Under the pieces are notes generated by a model. That model was not told the origin of the DNA. It was given only the letters and a program-made list of their open reading frames with translations, and searched no databases. Positions 34,925 through 47,140 of a stretch of 64,000 nucleotides of DNA are shown here, one piece after another; the stretch's first letter is position 1; every line of letters starts with the position of its first letter. The translations under genes were made by a program, and so were the position numbers. The stretch comes from Arbacia lixula (Eukaryota; Echinodermata; Echinoidea; Arbacioida; Arbaciidae), in NCBI GenBank assembly GCA_963669155.1, contig OZ022584.1:10679098-10743097 (forward strand). Direction: 5' to 3'.

Positions 34925-35784
34925 CACACTCGCTTTAGATTCAATCGACGATGACGATGGTAATGCTCTAGATCTCCAATATTGCATGACGAACGGCATC
35001 ATTTTTGTTTCAATTTCAAGTAAGATAATATTATTGTTTCAGGACATGTGTTTCTGACATTACAATGTGTGCGGTATATGAACGAAGTAATGAGAGTAAT
35101 CCGCAGACTACCCTGCCCTACTCCATAAAATGATGATATGCTTCAAGAAACGGAAAGTACATGCAAACGTACGTACATATAAAGACGTCAATGACACGGA
35201 ACACCAAAGTTACCCTACAGGCGTAAAACTGAGTGATAATAATCCTGAAATTGAGACAAAATTGGACGGCGGCACGGGAAAAGGTGGAGAGGTCAGAATG
35301 TCTGTTTTTGAAGGAGGTTATTCTTAGACAACTTCCACGCAACAAGTGTGGAACGACGAGATTTGCGCCGCCATTTTGCGATACCAAGGAGACACGCTAT
35401 CGATTGGTATCCCTCCTTTCTGAAACACCCCCCCCCCCCCGAAGAGTACGCATTGAAAAAGGTTGCTATCGTTCTTGTGGATATTATTCTTCTCCGAAAA
35501 TGTGATGTTAGCATTAATGAATCACTGCCTTCTGGGACTTGTGAGCAATACATCGTGTACAGATGCATCTCTTTACTCAGAGCTGGTTAATGAAGTCCAC
35601 GATCTGTTACTGACATTCATTATCATTAAGTTGGAAAAGACAAATAAAGGGGGGAACAACCGATCAGTCCATAGCAGGGATAGGCGATTGTGGATACATG
35701 TTTACATGTGCAGGATGTTCCGTCTGTGTAAACATCAACTGACTTTGACATTATAAACCACGGCGCCGTGGCGCAGCTTTTCAC
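34921..35784. other. Non-coding interval with C13 run
   Basis: Several overlapping frames of 65-97 codons on both strands cover 35118-35820. None has a recognisable domain, and equal openness of both strands argues against coding. Confidence 0.35.
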
Positions 35785-35877
35785 CATAAACTCTTGGCGT
35801 ACAACATGTGAATGTTCCAACTAATAAAACACGCAAATCCCGTAGAGCGGAAGTTCATCTGACACACAAAGGCTTTA
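35785..35877 (+). repeat. ~90-bp dispersed repeat, copy 5
   Basis: ATAAACTCTTGGCGT, then AATAAAACACGCAAATCCC, GTAGAGCGG and CTGACACACAAAGGCTTTA follow the order of the 4898 copy. Confidence 0.65.
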
Positions 35878-37524
35878 TACACATACATGTACAAAACTTT
35901 GATACGCTGCTTTGTTTTGCTTGGAAAAAAGCTGCTATGTTAATATTGTCTTAAGACATAAGACACCAATTTTAATGATTTGGCGGCGGAAATGGAGATG
36001 TCTTAATATTAATGTTAACACAAACTTGGATGGACGGTCCATGCATTTAGATGTAGATCACGAACGCCTGTTTTGCTAATTTAACCGATGAGGTGAACGA
36101 ACTAGCAATGAGCGATTTCATGCCCTTTTAATGACTTGAGAACAGCTCAGTAATAAATAACAAAATTACATTGAACTGAAAATGTGCAATGATGTTCGTG
36201 TGTTCTTACATATGATTTTCATTATAATACACTTTGTAAACTGTTCACAGTGCACTTTTATTAAAACATTTATTTCATTTTCACTTTGCGTTTTCAAGAT
36301 AAAGACGTAGAATAACAATATTTTCACTTAGATTGTGCTTATGTGTATTCATAATATCCGAGAAGATTTTTGTGACTTGTACCAAAATTGTAATATTTGC
36401 AACAATGTGTGTCATATATTATTAACTACAAGGGGATAACAATTTTTAAGATATGGGGATATTCTTAAAAATATTGTCTGGAAACATGTTAATATCCGAT
36501 GGCTTGATGTTAAAGCAAAATTGATATTTGTATTTGTATTTATTCATTTGTGTATTTTTTTTGTTCTTGTTTGGGGGGGGGGGGGGGTGAAAAATGAGGC
36601 ATCTTTAAAACAGTCTTGAGCACAGACTGTAGTAATCGTCGTCTACTCAAATATAGAGTTATCAATATTTTCTTGTTGAACACAATCCATCTTCAAACTT
36701 GTGTTGGGGAAGAAAAACACACATTTGAGGAAATGGCGACTTCATTGCAGACATCTGAATAAGCTCAAGAGCGTTCTGCTTTGTTTGTTTGATATTCACG
36801 GTGGTTTAAAATGAGCAGTCTCGTTTCATAATAGGCATGCTGATCTCGCTTCACAGTATTGTTGGCAAGTCAGAAATATTGAAGACCTTGGCATTTGCGA
36901 GCTACGCACCGGGCGCACCATATATGGCATCAATTAGAGATGATTACTCATTAAGGTATGAAAATCAATGAGCATAAGCATCTGATTGACTCGTTATTAG
37001 TATAATGGAAAGGCTACTTTTCTTCAGTTTCCCTCGGCTGATTCAATTTCTGTATTCTTCTACCTTATTGCGTTTGCATGGTCTACTTTCTGTAACAGAA
37101 TTATTTGTATTTTGGGAGGTAAAAATTAAATCAAATTTTCCAGGACATTTTGATTATTTTTTATGGGGAAAAGTGGGAAGTTTACCAATAAAGTGGACAA
37201 TCGTTCTTGTTGATGATCTGGCGATTTCAATTGCAAGTATTGGCTATTTCTTTTAGATACCATTCTGTATATTTTCAGAAATCATATTACAATATTGAGT
37301 AATTGAGCTGTACTGAGTTCCAAATTTTGATTTGCTGTCTATATGCCTCCTTGTCATTTAATTTGGTCAATATTAGTATTGCGTATTGCGCTGAAACTTG
37401 CGTTTGTGATCAGTATGAATTTCTGAGATTTGGTAACCATCTTTTTGTCCGTTTGTCTGTCTCCTTTCGCATAGTTACTGCATGTTTGATTTATATGATG
37501 ATGGAACATTGTACCCATCCTGAT
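35878..37524. other. Non-coding interval with G15 run and CArG-box block
   Basis: Mostly AT-rich. G15 lies at 36573-36587. The block 36830-36990 carries the CArG box described separately. No gene seen. Confidence 0.35.
36918..36927. promoter_or_regulatory. Perfect CArG box (candidate SRF/MADS site)
   Basis: CCATATATGG matches CC(A/T)6GG exactly. Within 60 bases downstream are CAATTAGAG, GATTAC and CATTAAGG, the kind of ATTA-core words bound by homeodomain factors. No gene is nearby, so function is unproven. Confidence 0.25.
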
Positions 37525-37745
37525 ATCTCTCTCTTCTACCTCTCTCTCTCTCCCTCTCTCTCTCTCTCTCTATATATATATATTTATCTGTCCTCTCTGT
37601 CTCTCTCTTTCTCTCTCTCTCACACACATACATACGCACACATACACACAGCCACCGATACATACACTACACGTCTTTCTCTGATCCTCTCACCCTCTCT
37701 CTCCCCTTTTTGGCGGAGAAGGAAGGTGGGGTGGGGGGGGGGGGG
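37525..37745. repeat. (CT)n(TA)n(CT)n(CA)n compound microsatellite and G13
   Basis: Pyrimidine arrays with a short TA core, CACACATA units to about 37650, and G13 at 37733-37745. Confidence 0.9.
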
Positions 37746-38335
37746 AGTATTAGATGCATGATGTCTTCCAAGTTTATGTTCGTCCTTTCCTATTGGCTTC
37801 TTAAGCATGATACGCTGACAAGTTGGTAACTAACGCTCCATGTGAAACTGGTATTACTTTTTTCATTCTAGTTTCATTGCAGTTGACATTATCACAGTTT
37901 GTGATCTAGGCTGGTCAATGGAGAAATAGTCATGATCATGACAAGTGCAAATTTCAAATGCAACCAAGGTAAACATTTACTATTCATATTGGAATAGACA
38001 GGTCGATAATGTCATTCCGATTTTAATCAATTAAGATAATAAATGTTGGATTTTGCTTCCTTCAAATGTCCTTAATTATAAATTGCGATATTGATTGTCA
38101 TCGCGTCGTTTGCTTTAGGCTTTAATTGACGTTTCGTTATTTCAGATTTGTCACATTTCTTATTGCATCGATAAATACTTATCGTTGTGCAGATAAAATC
38201 GTCGCCCACAAGAGTTATAATTACTCGAGTAAATATTATGCCAAGTCTACCCCATCAGTCCGTGCAGACCTCAAGTTTGACTACCCCATATTACTTTCCT
38301 TTTTCCAGCTAAGTCAAAATTGTACTACCAACCCA

Positions 38336-38340
<5 letters not shown>
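37746..38340. other. Non-coding interval
   Basis: Nothing recognised. Confidence 0.4.
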
Positions 38341-38380
<40 letters not shown>

Positions 38381-38398
38381 GTCTTTGTCTCCTCTCTC
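38341..38398. repeat. (CT)n microsatellite
   Basis: CT array with GTCT interruptions. Confidence 0.95.
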
Positions 38399-38766
38399 GG
38401 TTTCCCTTCTGCTATTTGCTGCTCAAATTATATATATTCCTGTCTATTTTTTCTTTTCATTTACTGTCATCGTCTGGCATCCAGTGTCGCTAATAAATGT
38501 CCGTCCTTTCTCTCTTCTCTCACCGTTCTACCGTCTCTGCCTCACGTATCTCGCTGAATTCGTCATCTCCTTTTTGCCTATTTTGATTCTGCGCCCTTCC
38601 CTGTGCGCTGGCGTGCCAACACGTACAGGCAGCTCGCCATTCTCTCACGAGAGCTAACTCGAGTGTTTGCCAAGTACTCGATCGATACACTGCTTTTGCT
38701 CGTCTTTTTACAATCAGTCAAACCAACGGAGATGATCACAGCATGCAGAAAAAGAAACCCCGTTCT

Positions 38767-38768
<2 letters not shown>

Positions 38769-38808
<40 letters not shown>

Positions 38809-38819
38809 TCTCTCTCTCG
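38769..38819. repeat. (CT)n microsatellite
   Basis: Almost pure CT array. Confidence 0.95.
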
Positions 38820-39069
38820 TCATATGCAGACCTATTTTGTGTTTTTGTGTGTACGTGTTCATTAAAAAAACATATCACAAGATTCTAAACAAAAAGCACG
38901 CGAAATGCAGTTAACATGCTCAACAATCACACTTTGAATGAGGTTTCGTACTCTAAAATAATTATAGTTATACAATCTTTCTAAAAACTCCTTTCACAAT
39001 GTGTCCCTTTTACAACGTGGTAATTTTTGGACGTGTATCCTTTAAATTCCTATCAGGGGGAGCCGGGGT

Positions 39070-39084
39070 GGGGGGGGGGGGGGG
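39070..39084. repeat. G15 homopolymer
   Basis: Fifteen G, about 95 bases before the assembly gap. Confidence 0.95.
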
Positions 39085-39178
39085 TAGAATGGCGACGCAC
39101 AAAACGTCAGCCTCTTTCAGAACCAAAACATATAGTCCACCACTAACATACGATGTGAATTGGTCCACGTTTAAAATC

Positions 39179-39378
39179 NNNNNNNNNNNNNNNNNNNNNN
39201 NNNNNNNNNNNNNNNNNNNNNNNNNNNNNNNNNNNNNNNNNNNNNNNNNNNNNNNNNNNNNNNNNNNNNNNNNNNNNNNNNNNNNNNNNNNNNNNNNNNN
39301 NNNNNNNNNNNNNNNNNNNNNNNNNNNNNNNNNNNNNNNNNNNNNNNNNNNNNNNNNNNNNNNNNNNNNNNNNNNNNN
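39179..39378. other. Assembly gap (200 N)
   Basis: Exactly 200 N. A round figure suggests a placeholder length, not a measured one. Frames that run across it are meaningless. Confidence 0.99.
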
Positions 39379-39453
39379 ACAGTTGAACACATTATGTAGT
39401 ACCTCCTGGAAAGCCCTCGGGGCCGAGAGGGGAGGGGAGGGGTGGGGCATCTG

Positions 39454-39486
39454 CCCCCCCCCCCCCACACACACACCTACACACAC
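39454..39486. repeat. C13 run and (CA)n
   Basis: C homopolymer followed by CA units, shortly after the gap. Confidence 0.9.
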
Positions 39487-39936
39487 TCATGCCCCCGGCT
39501 ATGGTGATATATCCGACCTTTCTTGGACAACCTCAATGTTTCTCATATTTGTCTGTCTGTCTGTCCGTCTTTTTGTGTAGTCATTATCTCGCCTCTCTGC
39601 CTCTCTCCCTCTCCGCCTCTCTGGACGGTGTCTCTTCGCCCTTACACTGTACGTTGACCTGAAACAACACACGCAAGACGTACATTATACATCGCTCTGC
39701 TATAATATTAGCACTTCACGATAACCTATTTTTCTTTCTGACAGGAGGAATATTGGGCAGATGCAGTTTACGACATGGTCGTATTTTCCTTGTTAGATTG
39801 TCTACCTCGATTACTCGAGTGCTTTCATTATGACGACCGAAGTGACCTAGCAGTAATTGCAGCCCCGCAGACGGCCTTGTTTGCATTACATGAATAGAAA
39901 CAGACGTCGAAACGTAGTTTCCTCCATTTCTCATTT

Positions 39937-40087
39937 TCGTCTCCTTTCCCTATCTCTGTCTCATCTCCTCTCTTTTTTTATTTACATATGAATATCTTAC
40001 TCTCTTCCTCTCTTGCCCCCTCTCTCTCTCTTTCTTTTTCCACCTTTTCCTTTATTTCTCCACACTCGCACTTTCTCTCCTCCCATC

Positions 40088-40133
<46 letters not shown>

Positions 40134-40150
40134 CCTCCCTCTCTCTCTCT
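39937..40150. repeat. Polypyrimidine tract with (CT)n core
   Basis: T/C-rich from about 39937, with a pure CT array at 40090-40130 and CCCTC ending. Confidence 0.9.
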
Positions 40151-40291
40151 AGAAGCTTGTTCATAGCGTAACCATATAGGCATCCGCATGTGTTCCCATC
40201 ACCTACCTCTATTATTTAGAAGGACAACATGGTGTTAATAATGTTGAGGCAAGAGTAACTGAGTTGAGAGGATGCCATTTGCACATCATAA

Positions 40292-40378
40292 ACATTTACA
40301 CACACGTACACACAAAAGATACACGTATACGCGTACTGTACTCACCCACGCACACACATACGCACGTACCTACACATA

Positions 40379-40426
<48 letters not shown>

Positions 40427-40560
40427 CTCTCTCTGTCTTTTTTTCTCTCTCTCTGTCTTTCTTTCTTTCTCTCTTTCTCTCTCTGTCTTTCTCTCTTTCT
40501 TTCTCTCTCTATCTGTCTGTCTCTCTTGCTCTCTCTCTCGCGCTCTCTCTCTCTCTCTCT
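40292..40560. repeat. (CA)n then long (CT)n/(CTTT)n tract
   Basis: CACACGTA-type units to 40378, then 180 bases of CT with CTTT and CTGT variants. Ser/Leu and Arg/Glu frames on the two strands are artefacts. Confidence 0.95.
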
Positions 40561-40940
40561 TCTGTATTATCAATCATTTTTTTCTCACTGTTCTGCCCTT
40601 CCTTTCGCTGTATTTTTTTCTCATCGTATTTTTTTTTCTCAGTCACGTCAGTGTTTTTTTATTTTCACTTTAGTTTCCGGCCGCCTTTTAGTAGTTGACA
40701 TTCTGCGCGGGAACTGGATCAAAAACAGCCGAGGGACGTATATTTCACGGCGGCCCATCAAGTATAATTGTCGGGTACAGACGTAAACTGCCTTCATATT
40801 TTAACCAAGATGCTGTTCGTCGCTCCTTGGGTTTATATCGAGAATAATTGCGTATCAAGACGTCCGCAGCGGCCCAAAAAAGATATACACACACCTCCCG
40901 ACTACTGGCATGACTGTTTTTGTGCTAGATGAATAGCGGA

Positions 40941-41015
40941 GCAGTCGATGTAATGCGGTAACGCACTTGATGTATCAGTAATCACGCAGGTTTGGGGTTC
41001 GAATCCTCCGGTCAC
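40941..41015 (+). pseudogene. tRNA-like sequence (tRNA-derived SINE head or tRNA pseudogene)
   Basis: A perfect B-box, GGTTCGAATCC, lies within GGGGTTCGAATCCTCCGG. About 30 bases upstream, ATGCGGTAACGCACTTGA resembles a decayed A-box/D-arm, and the spacing between them is right for a tRNA. The acceptor stem does not pair and the anticodon arm is poor, so this is not a functional tRNA. A tRNA-derived SINE is the simplest reading, but no SINE tail could be delimited. Confidence 0.55.
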
Positions 41016-41098
41016 TTAATTGCCCGTGTTCATATCTTTATTGTCATCAAGGTCAGATCTCCCTTTTCAAAATACATGTTTTTTGTTATTTTCTTTCC

Positions 41099-41188
41099 TT
41101 TAACACTTTGTGCGCCATGCACTTGTTTATTCACCGGTAATACACGCGAATGCCAATGAGCAGCTGCTTATCTGGCACACAACTGAAT
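41099..41188. repeat. ~90-bp dispersed repeat, copy 6
   Basis: TTTAACACTTTGTGCGCCATG at the left, CGGTAATACACGCGAATGCC and AATGAGCAGCTGC inside, CTGGCACACAACTGAATAG at the right. Both ends here look like the CACACAAAGGGTTAA end, which supports the terminal-inverted-repeat reading. Confidence 0.65.
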
Positions 41189-41278
41189 AGTAAATATGAG
41201 ATCAAGAAAATCTGACCATGAATGAGATGCATTATCAATGGGGTGAAGCCTGGGATAATTGTTTTCAAATATTAGCCG

Positions 41279-41796
41279 ACTTCTGTGTGAAAATCATATT
41301 CATCCCACCAGCCATGCATGAGTGGGCAAATTTCAAAGGCAAAAATGTCAATTTTCAAAAGTCAGAAGGCTAATTATTCATGCCGTTTTAACCGTACATT
41401 TTGGCATTTCTTGTACGATTTTTAAAGTTTATTCACTCGACCATGACACGAAAATGACTTCTAGTGTTTACATAACATGTCATGTTACATCTTTGTCCAA
41501 ATATCCAGAGTTAAATTGTTTAAAAGTTTCAAACTCAAGAGGGATGAGTACTTGTTAAACGGTGCTCACTCAACCAGAAAATGAGTTGAGTGTCGGGATA
41601 GGTGTAAGTGCATCGAGAGATGGATGCTGGACAATGAAAGGACATAAATTATGCACCAGAAATGGAATTCATCCAAAATTCATATGACAGAATCCCAAAA
41701 TTACCCTTGTGACTTTTGGAAAGTGACATTTTTGCCTTTAAAAATTTGCCCACTCATGTATGACTAATTTGATTAATGTGATTCTCACACGGAAGT
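41279..41796. mobile_element. 518-bp TIR element (MITE)
   Basis: The left end ACTTCTGTGTGAAAATCAT is matched, inverted from 41796, by ACTTCCGTGTGAGAATCAC. The arms remain similar for about 120 bases, sharing ATGAGTGGGCAAATTT, AAAGGCAAAAATGTCA and TTTTCAAAAGTCA-like words. The interior of about 280 bp has no recognisable coding sequence. Flanks TAGCCG and TAGTCA are only partly alike, so the target-site duplication is uncertain. The ends differ from the other families here. Confidence 0.8.
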
Positions 41797-44199
41797 TAGT
41801 CATTAAGCTAAGAAAAAATCCTGCTAAATTACGTTGCCCAAAACCTTTCCGATAACAAGTTAAGGGGGGGGGGGGGGGCTTACTTTTTTGTTGTGTTTAC
41901 TTGCATGTATTGATTGTGCCAAAACGCACCAATGGCGCATACAGAATTTGAAATACGTATGCGAATATTTTTGGGTTGAGAGCGGCGTACATAATAAGTG
42001 AATGCATGTAGCCGATGTCGAATTCTCCTTTTTTTTTAATCATTCAAACACTTTGACCTTTATATATCTAAATAAGTTCCGCAAGCACAATGGATGACTA
42101 ATCCCTCAACCCCCCCCCCCCCCCCCCCCGTGGGTTCGGATCTCTATGTTCCCAATCTCAGTTCCCGCACCTGATTTTGTTCTGGGCGTGTTGTAACAGC
42201 TACTGCACCTGCCACGCTGTTAGATACACCTACGTGGGCATCGTTCGCGCGCGAAATGCAAGCTATCTATAATTTTGGCGCCCTTTGAGTATTCAAAGCA
42301 ATAATAGTATTGTTCCCAGCACGGTTGCTTCGTTCAGCGTGAAAATAATGTGGCTGACACATTCGCGTGCGTCCCGAGAGTGGTGACACTCAGCTTACGT
42401 TGACAAATACACATACGTTTAGAATCTGTTGTACGGTGCACGTACGAATATATCTTCCTTTTGCTACCTTTCATATCGATATTTTTTCTAATGTTATTTC
42501 AATAGTTGTACATATAGACAAACTGTAAATACTGTTTACATGGTATAGCTGCTTATCAATTCTGATAACACATTTTTGTGCATGTTTGTATTATAGTGTT
42601 TAACTTTTTATTGTATATTCACTTGTAATTCAGGATATTTCAATAACCTATACTCCACTTGACCTGAAATCGATAGCGGCTCTGTTAAGCATTTGGTAAA
42701 TATTGCTTAACACCAATACATGGTGCTTCTTAGGCAGCTACACATGAATTATATATTGTACAACGACTTCGTAAATTTGCTTGGGCTTGTTTCAATCCCT
42801 TTTTATGAGTAAGTTTGATACACGGCAGTATTTGACTTGTAACACGTGTAAAAAATGCAAAGGCGTTATACGGCGTTAAAACGACCCACGTCTTGCAATA
42901 TTAATAGGAAAGATAGCCCTTCCCGAAAAGCTGTCTATGAAAGTGTTTATGCAATATGGAAGATAGGGGAGACGATTGTCATAAAATATTAAATTCAATT
43001 CATTTCAATTGCATGAAAGCCAGTATGTACATTGTATATGATTATGCCAAAAAAGTAGATTAATTGAAGTGAACGAGAAAAAAAAAAAGATGTGTCTCGT
43101 TGGTCAATAATGAGCTACGACACACATTTTCTTCTTTATGTATGGTAGTATGCATAGACAGGAACGGACTTAATGAATGGCTAGTTGGCACCATAGCTTC
43201 ACGTAGGCATGGAACTCGACCAATACCAACTGTGCAACCGCCGACTCCAATGTGCCGTCATTGTAGACTCAGTAATAATACTATTATGTTACAAGATCTT
43301 CCACGCATTAGATATATTGCGTCGTAAGGGAGGTAATTTGCCCTCTAAAATGTGGATTACGGATCTAGGCATATGGATGGCGGCGGTGTGAAAACACTGC
43401 CACAATCACTGCTAGTCATATTGATTTCCAAATTGAGTGGTAAATAACCGTGGCATATTGATATAATATCAATTTTATGCTTGAAACCTACTTTTTATTA
43501 AATATTTTTATATTTGATTTTGCAGACTGTAGAACGCATTCAAAAACATTAATTATTACGATGCTATATATGGTTTGAAATATAAGTAGTAGCAGGAGCA
43601 GCAGAATCAGTAGTGAAAGTAAATATATGTGTTAAGTAATGATGTAATGTAAGCTTAATAGTAGTCCTACGAGATTTTTGTTACATCGAACTGCATGCTA
43701 TTTTCGCGAAATTGAATCTAACATGTCTAACGCCCTCGTGTCATGGACATGCAAACATTTATACAACTGTTTACACTCTTCTTGCGAGAGAAAAAGAAAA
43801 CTGTGTGTGATGTCCGCAATTGAGCGGAAAAAAATACATCTGCGTCGCCTTAGAAAAAAAAAGCAGGCGCATTAGAACGCGGACAGAAAATGACAGAAAG
43901 AGGTTATTAAGAGTATGAAGGCTCGTTCCGGGAGGAGGATGCCAGTCAGTCGTGGCGCGATGACCGTTCTGCTACACCGCCGATTCTGGCAGCTAGCGAC
44001 CAGGAGGGACCGTTGACATTGGAAGCTAACTGCGTCTCTAGGGCAGAACTGCAAACAACCATTTGGGAGGGACTGTATGTTTCCACCCAGTCACAACTGT
44101 CCAATATCATTTGGGTTTTTTGCGGAAGATTTGGACACGCTGCGTGACGGGCTTGCAAAGCGGCCTGGTTTCAAAATACGTTTTTGTGTGTTGCGGTAT
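41797..44199. other. Non-coding interval with G15 and C20 runs
   Basis: G15 at 41864-41878 and C20 at 42110-42129. The block about 42170-42390 has balanced composition and a TTTTGGCGCCC word (E2F-like). Frames at 43100-43390 and 43678-44160 carry no recognised domain. Confidence 0.35.
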
Positions 44200-44246
44200 A
44201 AAGAGAGAGAGAGAGAGAGAGTGAGAGAGAGAGAGAGAGGGGGGAT

Positions 44247-44318
<72 letters not shown>

Positions 44319-44343
44319 AGGGGGGAGGGGGGGGGGGGAGAGA
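44200..44343. repeat. (GA)n polypurine tract with G runs
   Basis: About 140 bases of purines only on the plus strand apart from two T. The long Arg/Glu and Ser/Leu frames covering it are artefacts. Confidence 0.95.
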
Positions 44344-44506
44344 AACCCAGAAATGAAATAGCGAATAGCGAGTATAAATGCGAAACGAAGAAGTATATAC
44401 TTTGATATACGTGTATATATAGAGAGATAAAGAAGAGATGTATGAAAATGGACAAAAAACAATACTGAAGAAAATAGAGGCTTGACGAAAGAGGTGTGGG
44501 GCAAGT

Positions 44507-44507
<1 letters not shown>

Positions 44508-44538
<31 letters not shown>
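44508..44538. repeat. (GA)n microsatellite
   Basis: Pure GA array. Confidence 0.95.
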
Positions 44539-44540
<2 letters not shown>

Positions 44541-46638
44541 AGAAGAAGGAGAGAAAATGGTATATTGAAAATGTGAGAAAAACGTTACGAGAACTAACAA
44601 ATGGGGCGTCAGATACAGTACAGCGCCAGCAAGGTGCCCTTCCGTCATACGTTGTATATATTGTAACATCAATAAAGAACAAGTAACACGACACCTGAAC
44701 CTGTATTATGCTCCCAACTGATTAATGTGCTAGTCTCAATAGCGAGCTATTACACGTACTTATAATTGTATTTCGTACATACTTTAACGAATTTACTGAA
44801 ACCATTAAGAAAAAAATCTTCCAGGAGTTTACCAAGGTTGATAAAATCATTAAGATTGCATTTTAACGGCGTGAATGTTGAAGGTGAATACAACAAGCGA
44901 CAAGCGGTATAGCTATAAGAGCGATGATCATAATGATATCCACGATAAAGACAATAATGACGATACTTATATTGGGTGCTATGGTGATGATCGTAACTAT
45001 AATCGTTGCTTACAACAATGCTTACAATGGTGACGGTGACGTTCGTGAATATGATGATCGCAATGATAACAACAAGCGTGATAGAAGTAGAGAGAGGTAT
45101 GTGTTGTATTGCTGATGTCATGGTAATTATATATTATAAACTATTTGTGTTTTTATGTTAACTATAAGACTATTTTGTGTACTCAAACTATCACAATCAG
45201 ATCTTGACAGCATTTGTGATATCTTGTCAGTTCAACAACCCTTTATGTACCACATTTTTTGCACAAAATAATGCTTGCAAATTGCATAGAGTGGTACTTT
45301 GTCAGGCAAAAAAGGAGTAAATACCATTTGTAAACAAGTAAGGTCATTTGAACATTATCGAGGCTTCTGTACTTGCTTTGCTTGAGTACATTGCCCCCAT
45401 GAAACGGCCATACAGAAAGAATCAATAAATGTCCTCCCAACGCGTCAAATAACAAGGTGATTTCTTCTAATCTGACACATCGTCCGTACAACCAATACAT
45501 CGAGCACTTTATTGCGTTTTCTAAATCTGCCCATTTGCAATATCGAGTTCCTCCCTCCCTCGCTGGTGGCTGCATCAATATAATTTGTATCTATATCATT
45601 GTGGTTCAGTGATATCATCTGCGTGGATATCTTGTTCCTTTGTAGGATGTCAACACCGGCCTTTCTTAAAAACACTGTCGGAATGGATTACGCATGCTAA
45701 TGGCAAATACTTAATTCTTCAATAGTTCCTAATCTAACTTAAATGTGGTCTTTAGATGAATGATTTGTTTCAGTAAGGCTTGCAAAAATGGCAACTTTTT
45801 GCCGGAACCACAGATTAACAGACATTTCCAAGTAGTTATAACACATATGTAACGATTAGTGACGTCAATGAAATATGACTTTACAAAACCATTAGCAAGA
45901 AAGGAAGAATTGTCATGGTATTGACCGCCCTCCCTACTATTGTACGTTGTCAACTACTTTTTTTTTACACCAATGATGCATTAATCGTTCAAATTGTCTC
46001 TTTTTATTTTCATTAAAGTCCACCAATTCGAAGCAAAAAACACGCGCTTTCGTGTCCCCCAAAGTCTTTATGTAAACCACACAATCTACGGTAGATGTGA
46101 AATTTGAAGTTCTCGCAGCAAAAAGGAAAGAATTGACATAAATTGATAGGTTATATTAAATCAAACTTCGCAGCCCGAAGGACGAATTGAGTTCAATGCA
46201 CAATGTTGATGTGTTTAAATAGCTTAACACACAATCTACATGAATAGGTCATTATTACAATGTATAATACATGCTGAATATCCATGTTAAGTTGCATATA
46301 TTGACAGAATATTTTGATCCATGTGAAGTCGTTCACAGAGAAGAAGTGTAGAGAATTAAACCATCAAGGAAATGGAATGTGTGAGTTTCACGCAGGATAC
46401 GCAACAAACCGGATATCGAAGTGCTCTCCTATGCCTACTCAGCTCGCTCGATATGAATTATTACATAACACATTCCCCTCACCCGCAGACAACTGAGGCC
46501 GAGTCAAGATTCTTTATGACGCGGATTGATTCGAAGTATGGAGCACCCACTTGTCTCGAAAAGTGTAATCTTCGTCAAGAAAGGATGGACACTCCATATC
46601 GATCAGACATCGCGGATCGATCGACGTTCCTAGATTGA
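44539..46638. other. Non-coding interval
   Basis: Frames of 60-123 codons occur on both strands without recognisable domains. The region 44900-45060 is enriched in GATGAT/ATAATGA words, a weak simple-sequence bias. Confidence 0.35.
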
Positions 46639-46710
46639 CCCGCGTTCACACTACTCGCCAATGCCAACGTCGCGCTGCCGTGGCGGACTGGTTCGTGTGA
46701 ACGTGCGCAT
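46639..46710. repeat. Short inverted repeat, GCGTTCACAC arms
   Basis: GCGTTCACACTACTCG at the left and GTTCGTGTGAACGTGC at the right form imperfect inverted arms of about 15 bases around a GC-rich loop. Possibly the remains of a short TIR element. Confidence 0.4.
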
Positions 46711-46893
46711 TCCAGGGTTGTCATTGACTTTGTCTTCGCGGCGCGCAACTACGGCCCAGTTCTTTCCCGCCGTCATTTTGGCGTTGATGCATTTGACGAT
46801 TAGCTGGCCACACGCGCTATGAGTTTATTTGGAGGTGTAGGCGGGGTGGGGGAGATAAAGGGAAGGCGTCGGAAAAGGGTGGGGTGTATCTCT

Positions 46894-46945
46894 ATGTCTG
46901 TCTGTCTGTCTGCATATATGTATGTATGCATGTATGTATGCATGT
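46894..46945. repeat. (TCTG)n / (TATG)n tetranucleotide repeat
   Basis: CTGT units followed by TATG and CATG units. Confidence 0.9.
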
Positions 46946-47066
46946 TTTTGTCTAATGCCCACGCGTCTCCTTGTGAAAGTTTAGATGAAGATGGAGGAGG
47001 AAAAAAGAGAGAAAAATAGATAAACAGAACAACAATCAGTTGGGGTGCGTGTGTAAGAAATATATA

Positions 47067-47068
<2 letters not shown>

Positions 47069-47117
<49 letters not shown>

Positions 47118-47140
47118 GAGAGAGAGAGAGAGAAAGAGAG
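47069..47140. repeat. (TA)n then (GA)n
   Basis: Pure TA to 47114, then GA. Confidence 0.95.

Noticed and set aside
35757..35776. tRNA A-box-like GTGGCGCAG
   Set aside because: No B box follows at a suitable distance.
38999..39580. 193-codon plus-strand frame and 158-codon minus-strand frame
   Set aside because: They run through the 200-N gap and a G15 run.
43678..43875. Basic 65-codon frame ending in Lys/Arg-rich sequence
   Set aside because: Basic end results from an A-rich stretch; nothing else supports a gene.
44077..44672. 193-codon minus-strand frame and 94-codon plus-strand frame
   Set aside because: Dominated by poly-Ser/Leu or Arg/Glu from the GA tract.
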